Source: Flammeovirgaceae bacterium (GTDB taxonomy: Bacteria; Bacteroidota; Bacteroidia; Cytophagales; Cyclobacteriaceae). Taken from it: a DNA stretch of 64,000 nt. Position 1 is the first letter of the stretch. Each line of letters opens with the position of its first letter. Shown here one piece after another: positions 58,764 through 64,000 of this stretch. Under the pieces are notes generated by a model. It was given only the letters and a program-made list of their open reading frames with translations. It was not told the DNA's origin and searched no databases. The stretch covers positions 62,001-126,000 of the forward strand of contig JAIYCV010000023.1 of the NCBI GenBank assembly GCA_027487845.1, read 5' to 3'. The translations under genes and the position numbers were made by a program.

Positions 58764-59393
58764 ATGAGCGCATTGCAACTAAATTCAATTTTTCCTCAAT
58801 TCGATACGGAACTTATTTCTCACTTGGAAACCATAGGTCAGGTAACAGAATTTAAGGAAGGTGAGATCCTTATGAGGTCAGGCCAATATTTCAAGAATTC
58901 ACTTTTAATTTTAGAGGGCAGGGTAAAACTATACAGGGAGGGCGATGATGGTGAAGAGTTTTTTCTGTATTACTTGGAGAGAGGTGGTGCATGTGCCTTA
59001 TCCATGATTTGCGCAGCTAAAAATGAGACGAGTGCCATCAAAGCAAGAGCAATAACGAATGTGAAGGCCTTAGCCGTTCCTATTCTTCATATGGATGCCC
59101 TCATGAAGGAACATAAGCAATGGTATTATTTTGTATTGGAAACCAACCGCTCCCGCTTTAGCGAATTATTAGAGGTTATTGACCATGTTGTATTCCACTC
59201 GATGGATGAAAAACTCGAATTTTATCTGAAACGCCAATTCGATTCATTAGGCTCTAAAATTTCCATTACCCATCATGAAATCGCAGATGATTTGAATTCA
59301 TCGCGCGAAGTGATTTCACGACTCTTAAAAAAGCTTGAATCTCAAAAGCGAATTTCTATTTCCAGGAATGAAATTACTCGCTTAAATTTTTGA
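58764..59393 (+). CDS. Crp/Fnr-family regulator of the sulfur/respiration cluster
   Basis: 209 residues. Cyclic-nucleotide-binding-like beta roll (residues ~15-115) and winged HTH with recognition helix SSREVISRLLKKLE; the Arg-Glu pair matches that by which CRP reads GTGA half-sites. Cys77 and Cys83 in GGACALSMIC lie in the sensor domain; there is no Fnr-type N-terminal cysteine cluster, so an iron-sulfur oxygen sensor is unlikely and a thiol or persulfide sensor is possible. A TAACTTTG -7 element ends 4 bp before the ATG, suggesting a leaderless or nearly leaderless mRNA. Confidence 0.88.
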   Translation: MSALQLNSIFPQFDTELISHLETIGQVTEFKEGEILMRSGQYFKNSLLILEGRVKLYREGDDGEEFFLYYLERGGACALSMICAAKNETSAIKARAITNVKALAVPILHMDALMKEHKQWYYFVLETNRSRFSELLEVIDHVVFHSMDEKLEFYLKRQFDSLGSKISITHHEIADDLNSSREVISRLLKKLESQKRISISRNEITRLNF

Positions 59394-59760
59394 TGGTAAA
59401 TCTTAGTCTTTTATATCGCTCATGGTCTTGATAACCTTTATAGGGAACCCAGTAAGAAGACCCATAGTTTTCGCTGCTCCTCGAAAAAGTATTGTCGCTC
59501 ACAAGCCAAATAACATCAATTTGATTTTTATGCTGCTTCATGGTGTCTTGCCATATCCTCCGCGCACTGGTATCAAAACCCGTCATTTTTGCGCAATTAT
59601 AAATTATTGAAACTTTAGTGTTGTTGACTTTCATCTTTTCGTTCCAGCGTTCTATGGCATTGGAAGCAATTGCTTCAGAAAGATGGCTGGGAAAATCAAA
59701 CTGAAGATACTCTTTATTGTTCTTCGCAATAAAATTAATGCTTACGATGTTTTCTTGCAT
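59374..59760 (-). CDS. STAS/SpoIIAA-like protein of unknown role
   Basis: 128 residues, no signal or membrane part. Alternating strand-helix pattern (YLQFDFPSHLSEAIASNAIERWNEKM, VSIIYNCAKMTGFDTSARRIW, IDVIWLVSDN) like small STAS/SpoIIAA-like proteins. Convergent with the Crp/Fnr gene, overlapping it by 20 bp, and divergent from the TauE/SafE gene, so the palindromic operator at 59895 could also act on it. Confidence 0.55.
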   Translation of the reverse strand: MQENIVSINFIAKNNKEYLQFDFPSHLSEAIASNAIERWNEKMKVNNTKVSIIYNCAKMTGFDTSARRIWQDTMKQHKNQIDVIWLVSDNTFSRSSENYGSSYWVPYKGYQDHERYKRLRFTIKNLSE

Positions 59761-59894
59761 ATGAGGTGAAATTTAGGTGAAGTACAGCTTGGGAGAAGCT
59801 TAAATCTTTGCGCTGACTAAATTAATGAATTTTAATCACATTTTTCTTCCGACACGTTTCTAGTAACATAAGCCTAACATTTTTTTAATTGTAT

Positions 59895-59939
59895 GTGACT
59901 GCAGTCACTCAAGTCACGCAGGTTTAATTACCAACTTTG
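59895..59939 (+). promoter_or_regulatory. Crp/Fnr-type operator and promoter of the TauE-cydAB operon
   Basis: Perfect 14-bp palindrome GTGACTGCAGTCAC at 59895-59908; near-consensus -7 element CAACTTTG at 59932-59939, 37 bp after the operator start. Predicted transcription start near 59945 leaves a 12-nt leader before the ATG at 59957. Confidence 0.75.
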
Positions 59940-59956
59940 CAGTGAATTAATCGGAA

Positions 59957-60754
59957 ATGGATAATTTTTTTGGCTATGCGGTCTCTGCCCTAATTGGGGT
60001 GTCTTTAGGTCTTATTGGCGGAGGGGGTTCAATAATCGCTGTTCCAATGCTCGTCTACTTATTTCACATCGAGCCTGTTTTTGCCACAGCCTATTCACTT
60101 GTTATTGTCGGTTCTACTTCTTTAGTGGGCAGCATTCGTAGTTCATTAAATAAAATAGTCGATTTCAAAACTGCTATCTTGTTTTCAATCCCATCGCTGG
60201 TTGCAGTTTATTTGACCAGACATTTTTTCCTGCCGCACATACCTCCGATAATTTTCTCAGCAGGGGCATTTCTCCTTACAAAAGACACTTTGCTCATGAT
60301 CTTCTTTTCCGTTCTCATGATCATCGCTTCTTTCAAAATGATTACGAGCAAGACTACAGAAGTTGAAGAAGGTTCCGAAATTCAATTAGACTACTTAAAG
60401 ATGTCAATTCAAGCGATTATATTGGGCGTAGTTACGGGCATCATTGGAGCAGGTGGTGGATTTTTGATTATACCCGCCTTGGTTTTATTTGCTGGCCTCG
60501 GAATGAAAAAGGCAATTGGCACCTCCTTGGTCATCATTACTATCAATTCTTTGTCAGGTTTTTTGGGTGACCTAGGAACAGGTATTCAATTAAATTATCC
60601 GTTGGTAGCCATAATCTCTGGTTTTGCTATCGCGGGTGTTTTTATTGGAACTTATCTATCAAAGTTTATTGATGGTAGTAATTTGAAAAAAGGGTTCGGT
60701 TGGTTTGCACTTGCAATGGCATTGGTAATTCTTTCAAAAGAGATTTTGTGTTAG
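59957..60754 (+). CDS. TauE/SafE-family exporter (second copy), sulfite/thiosulfate candidate
   Basis: 265 residues, about eight helices with both family repeats: ALIGVSLGLIGGGGSIIAVPMLVYL at the N-terminus and AIILGVVTGIIGAGGGFLIIPALVL in the second half. Homologues next to persulfide dioxygenases export sulfite made in the cytoplasm. Behind the shared operator and 60 bp ahead of cydA. Confidence 0.88.
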   Translation: MDNFFGYAVSALIGVSLGLIGGGGSIIAVPMLVYLFHIEPVFATAYSLVIVGSTSLVGSIRSSLNKIVDFKTAILFSIPSLVAVYLTRHFFLPHIPPIIFSAGAFLLTKDTLLMIFFSVLMIIASFKMITSKTTEVEEGSEIQLDYLKMSIQAIILGVVTGIIGAGGGFLIIPALVLFAGLGMKKAIGTSLVIITINSLSGFLGDLGTGIQLNYPLVAIISGFAIAGVFIGTYLSKFIDGSNLKKGFGWFALAMALVILSKEILC

Positions 60755-60814
60755 AAGTCATTAAATTGTTCGCAAATAAACATAAGAAGTAGAGTAGTTA
60801 TAAAATCAGAAATT

Positions 60815-62182
60815 ATGGATGTTGAAATACTCAGTAGAATTCAATTTGCCTTCACGGTTAGCTTTCATTACATCTATCCGCCACTCAGCATTGGCTTGGG
60901 TGTAATTCTGGTGGCAATGGAAGGAGCGTACTTAAAAACGGGTGATAAGATTTACGAAAAGATGACTCGTTTTTGGATAAAAATATTTGCCCTCATTTTC
61001 GGCATAGGAGTAGCCACGGGCATTGTAATGGAATTTGAGTTTGGAACTAACTGGGCAACGTATTCACGATACGTAGGCGATATTTTTGGAAGCGCATTAG
61101 CTGCCGAAGGAATTTTTGCTTTCGCGCTAGAAAGTGGATTTTTAGGCTTGTTAATTTTTGGTTGGAACAAAGTATCTCCAAAGGTTCATTTCTTTGCCAC
61201 CATCATGGTCGCATTAGGCTCTATGTTTTCAGCAATATGGATTGTGGTGGCTAACTCATGGCAGCAAACTCCAGCAGGCTATCACATAGTAGGTGAAGGC
61301 ATGAAAGCCAGAGCAGAAATTACTGATTTTTGGGCAATGGTGTTCAATCCATCTTCAGTAGATCGGCTATCGCACGTAATTATTGGCGCTTTTTTAGCAG
61401 GGTCATTTTTGGTGTTAAGCGTTCACGCATATTATTTGTTAAAGAATAGACATGTTGAGCTCTCGCAAAAAGCATTCAAAATAGCATTAGTGGTAGCCTC
61501 TATCTCAGGTCTGCTGCAATTATTTACAGGGCATCACTCGGCAAATGGTGTGGCCATAAATCAACCGGCAAAGCTAGCAGCCTTTGAGGGGCATTATGAT
61601 AGTTTGAAAGCTGCCGATATGTATTTAGTTGGATATGTAAACCAAAAAGAGCAAACTGTTACAGGTGTTAAAATCTCTGGAGGCCTTAGTTTTTTGATTC
61701 ATAATAATTTTACCACTCCCGTTAAAGGGTTGAATGCTTTCGCGGAAAACAACAGACCGAAACAGGTGAATGCGGTTTTTCAAACCTATCATTTAATGGT
61801 CGCAATTGGGGTTACCCTTATCGGCCTAACACTGTTCGCGATGTTTCTTTGGTGGAGGGGTAAATTGTTTAGCTACAAATGGCTACTTACCATATTTTCT
61901 TTTTCAGTTGTGTTGCCACAATTGGCAAATCAGTTAGGGTGGTTTTCCGCAGAAATGGGAAGACAACCGTGGGTAGTGTATGGACTTCTCAGAACCAGCG
62001 ATGCTTTATCAAAATCCGTTAAGGCTAATCAGGTGATGTTTTCATTATTCCTTTTTACCTTCATTTATGCAACGCTTTTTGCTCTGTTTATTTATTTGCT
62101 AAACAAGAAAATCCAACATGGTTTTGAGGAACATGAAGCGATACCTGAGCATTCAAAACGCAACAATCCACTCCTAAATTAA
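60815..62182 (+). CDS. cydA: cytochrome bd quinol oxidase subunit I
   Basis: 455 residues, about nine membrane helices. Haem ligands: His18 (SFHYIYPP) for b595, His in [15 protein letters not shown] (b558) and the GRQPW motif in [13 protein letters not shown] with Met as the second b558 ligand. Short Q loop, as in the CIO type. Oxidises menaquinol or ubiquinol and reduces O2 without cyanide or sulfide sensitivity. Next to tauE and cydB. Confidence 0.96.
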   Translation: MDVEILSRIQFAFTVSFHYIYPPLSIGLGVILVAMEGAYLKTGDKIYEKMTRFWIKIFALIFGIGVATGIVMEFEFGTNWATYSRYVGDIFGSALAAEGIFAFALESGFLGLLIFGWNKVSPKVHFFATIMVALGSMFSAIWIVVANSWQQTPAGYHIVGEGMKARAEITDFWAMVFNPSSVDRLSHVIIGAFLAGSFLVLSVHAYYLLKNRHVELSQKAFKIALVVASISGLLQLFTGHHSANGVAINQPAKLAAFEGHYDSLKAADMYLVGYVNQKEQTVTGVKISGGLSFLIHNNFTTPVKGLNAFAENNRPKQVNAVFQTYHLMVAIGVTLIGLTLFAMFLWWRGKLFSYKWLLTIFSFSVVLPQLANQLGWFSAEMGRQPWVVYGLLRTSDALSKSVKANQVMFSLFLFTFIYATLFALFIYLLNKKIQHGFEEHEAIPEHSKRNNPLLN

Positions 62183-62186
62183 TTCT

Positions 62187-63221
62187 ATGCAAACATTGTT
62201 AGGTATCGATTATCCCACCCTTTGGTTTTTGGTTGTAGGTGCTGTATTTACTGGCTACGCAATTTTAGATGGCTTTGACTTAGGCTCAGGTGCGTTGCAC
62301 TTGTTCTTTAAAAAGGAGGAAAGTAGAAGGATAGCACTTAACGCCATTGGTCCCGTTTGGGATGGCAATGAAGTGTGGTTGGTTATTGGCGGGGGCGCAT
62401 TGTTTGCGGGCTTTCCAGAAGTATACGCAACAATTTTTTCAGCATTTTATATTCCCTTCATGCTATTCTTAACAGTACTTATTTTTAGAGCCATTGCAAT
62501 AGAGTTCAGGAGTAAAGAGCCTATGCTTTGGTGGCGAAAAATGTGGGATATCATTTATTCACTTTCGAGTATTTTAATTGCTGTATTGCTTGGAGTCGTT
62601 TTAGGTAATGTTATGCAAGGTATTCCGATCGACAAAGACTTCGAGTATCAAGGCGGATTTTTCAATCTGTTAAACCCCTATTCAATTATAACAGGAATTA
62701 CTACCCTTGCACTTTTTATGATGCACGGAGCTACGTATTTAATAATGAAAACAGAAAACAGGTTACATACAAAGCTTAAAATATTGGCCAAGAATACAAG
62801 TCGCTTTTTTGTTATTTCGTATGTCACACTTACCATGGCCACGTTGATTTACTTGCCTCAAACGGCTGACAAGTTTCGCTCTTACCCAGCGCTATTTCTA
62901 GTTCCTTTATTTACCATTTTAACAATCATCAATACCAGAAGATTACTAGAAAAGGGCGTGTACTTTAAAGCCTTTTTATCCTCAGCGTTAACCTCCGCAT
63001 TGTTACTGATAACGGTAACAATAAACTTATATCCCAATATTGTAATATCTACAATTGATCCAGCATTTAATATCACGGTTTACAACGGAGCTTCTTCACA
63101 AAAATCACTTGGCATAATGCTAACAATAGCTGCCATTGGAGTTCCGCTGGTTGCTGCATACACAACGTTTGTCTTTTGGACATTTAGAGGAAAAGTAAAA
63201 ATGGACGACACCAGCTATTAA
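62187..63221 (+). CDS. cydB: cytochrome bd quinol oxidase subunit II
   Basis: 344 residues, eight helices. Typical start DYPTLWFLVVGAVFTGYAILDGFDLGSGALH and GPVWDGNEVWLV, both CydB hallmarks. Assembles with CydA; 4 bp downstream. No CydX-like small ORF is seen after it. Confidence 0.95.
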   Translation: MQTLLGIDYPTLWFLVVGAVFTGYAILDGFDLGSGALHLFFKKEESRRIALNAIGPVWDGNEVWLVIGGGALFAGFPEVYATIFSAFYIPFMLFLTVLIFRAIAIEFRSKEPMLWWRKMWDIIYSLSSILIAVLLGVVLGNVMQGIPIDKDFEYQGGFFNLLNPYSIITGITTLALFMMHGATYLIMKTENRLHTKLKILAKNTSRFFVISYVTLTMATLIYLPQTADKFRSYPALFLVPLFTILTIINTRRLLEKGVYFKAFLSSALTSALLLITVTINLYPNIVISTIDPAFNITVYNGASSQKSLGIMLTIAAIGVPLVAAYTTFVFWTFRGKVKMDDTSY

Positions 63222-63246
63222 TCAGAAACTTTAAATAGTTTACTCC

Positions 63247-63290
63247 GTGACAGAAGTCACCAACAAACATGATAACGCGCCCTACTTTTG
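63247..63290 (+). promoter_or_regulatory. Crp/Fnr-type operator and promoter of the persulfide-dioxygenase-like gene
   Basis: Inverted repeat GTGAC AGAA GTCAC at 63247-63260; perfect -7 element TACTTTTG at 63283-63290, 36 bp after the operator start. Predicted start near 63296, 35 nt before the ATG. Confidence 0.75.
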
Positions 63291-63330
63291 TAATCTCAAA
63301 TAGACGAGAAAATTCAAAAAGATTACAGCT

Positions 63331-64000
63331 ATGACAATTGAACAAATTTATACCGGATGTTTAGCGCAAGGCGCTTACTATATCCGTTCTGGAAATGAAG
63401 CCGTCATTATTGATCCGCTTCGTGAAGTGGATTCTTACATAGAAAGGGCTCGAAACGATGGTGCTACCATTAAGTATATTTTAGAAACTCATTTTCACGC
63501 TGATTTCGTTTCGGGCCATTTGGATCTTGCAGCTAAAACAGGGGCAACAATAGTATTTGGACCAACGGCTGCTCCAAAATTTAAAGCTCATATAGCGATT
63601 GATGGTGAGGAATTGAAAGTGGGCAACGTTACATTCAAAGTATTGCACACACCTGGGCATACCATGGAATCAACTACCTACCTCTTGAAAGATGAAGATG
63701 GAAATGATGTAGCCATATTTACAGGTGATACCCTTTTCTTAGGTGATGTAGGGCGTCCTGATCTGGCTCAAAAAGCAGCACACCTAACGAAAGAACAATT
63801 AGCGGGTCTTTTATTTGATTCGCTACATTCAAAAATAATTCCGTTAGCCGATAGTATCACGGTTTATCCCGCGCACGGTGCCGGTTCTGCTTGTGGCAAA
63901 AATATGAGCAAAGACACCGTTGACACATTAGGACATCAAAAGCAAACGAATTATGCATTGCGGGCAAGCATGTCACGCGAAGAATTTGTTAATGAAGTTA
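63331..64000 (+). CDS. MBL-fold persulfide dioxygenase-like protein (CstB/ETHE1 type), 3' end outside the window
   Basis: The first 223 residues are visible; the frame is still open at the window edge. Metal motif THFHADFVSGH (His54, His56, Asp58; Phe replaces the second-last His of the classical HxHxDH) as in sulfur-type MBL proteins, then HTPGHTMES, FTGDTLFLGDVGRPDL and YPAHGAGSACG. The family oxidises glutathione or protein persulfide to sulfite; full-length members have one or two C-terminal rhodanese domains, expected downstream. It fits the thioredoxin, rhodanese and TauE genes upstream. Confidence 0.9.
   Translation, partial: MTIEQIYTGCLAQGAYYIRSGNEAVIIDPLREVDSYIERARNDGATIKYILETHFHADFVSGHLDLAAKTGATIVFGPTAAPKFKAHIAIDGEELKVGNVTFKVLHTPGHTMESTTYLLKDEDGNDVAIFTGDTLFLGDVGRPDLAQKAAHLTKEQLAGLLFDSLHSKIIPLADSITVYPAHGAGSACGKNMSKDTVDTLGHQKQTNYALRASMSREEFVNEV

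Noticed and set aside
1-64000. insertion sequences, prophage, CRISPR arrays, rRNA genes
   Set aside because: No transposase, integrase, phage structural gene, regularly spaced direct repeats of CRISPR type or rRNA-like stretch was seen.

Overview
The window is 64 kb of an ordinary chromosome from a Bacteroidota bacterium, most likely of the order Cytophagales. The signs are moderate-to-low GC, promoters with the Bacteroidota -7 element TAnnTTTG, many SPII lipoproteins, signal peptides ending in A-Q, weak Shine-Dalgarno sequences, a TonB receptor with a carboxypeptidase-like N-terminal domain, and ECF/DUF4097, PnuC and DAHP synthase-chorismate mutase genes of Bacteroidota type. There is no transposase, prophage, CRISPR array or rRNA. 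One tRNA (Ala-GGC) is present.

Layout. 1-2.8 kb: tail of an RND pump, a membrane metallophosphoesterase and an AraC regulator. 2.9-7.6 kb: a four-gene operon that can be read as the complete trans-4-hydroxy-L-proline pathway (epimerase, D-hydroxyproline oxidase, pyrroline-hydroxycarboxylate deaminase, ketoglutarate-semialdehyde dehydrogenase). 7.6-12.3 kb: a long PurF-type enzyme, a LacI regulator and small stress-type proteins. 12.4-16 kb: lipoprotein, TonB receptor and a small His/Cys protein, a likely metal-uptake unit. 16-21 kb: HU next to a SET-domain protein, then lipoprotein/APC permease and an M28 peptidase. 21-25.3 kb: sugar kinase, nucleotidyltransferase, MFS sugar porter and SMP-30 lactonase. 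25.3-26.8 kb: PnuC and a VanZ-nicotinamide-riboside-kinase fusion. 27-30.1 kb: ECF sigma, HEAT anti-sigma and two DUF4097 proteins. 30.2-36.3 kb: a second SET protein, then the Phe/Tyr operon (pheA, aminotransferase, tyrA, DAHP synthase-chorismate mutase, M15 peptidase). 36-49 kb: housekeeping genes (msrB, folA, fmt), two HtrA-type proteases, ALDH7 and DPP-IV. 49-57 kb: cutC, a RelE-type toxin-antitoxin pair, a wrecked VapBC, asparaginase, NlpC/P60, GlcD, a zinc-less Vsr and a DUF1016 pseudogene. 56.8-64 kb: a sulfur/redox cluster (methyltransferase, DUF2892-like protein, thioredoxin, rhodanese-thioredoxin, Crp/Fnr, TauE/SafE, cydAB, persulfide-dioxygenase-like MBL protein).

Three things stand out. 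(1) The Phe/Tyr operon is preceded by a complete ribosome-mediated attenuator: a 23-codon leader peptide with the run FYFYYFF, an anti-terminator strand (CGGGACTT) identical to the 3' arm of the terminator, and a terminator just before pheA. (2) Three promoters in the sulfur cluster share the palindrome GTGAC-N4-GTCAC placed 36-37 bp (start to start) upstream of a TAnnTTTG-type -7 element, which fits class-II activation by the Crp/Fnr protein encoded among them. They would drive the thiol genes, the sulfite exporter with cytochrome bd, and the persulfide dioxygenase as one regulon. (3) Several gene junctions, including all those of the Phe/Tyr operon, are filled with degenerate tandem heptamers whose consensus differs from site to site while the period stays at 7; one array runs into a signal peptide.
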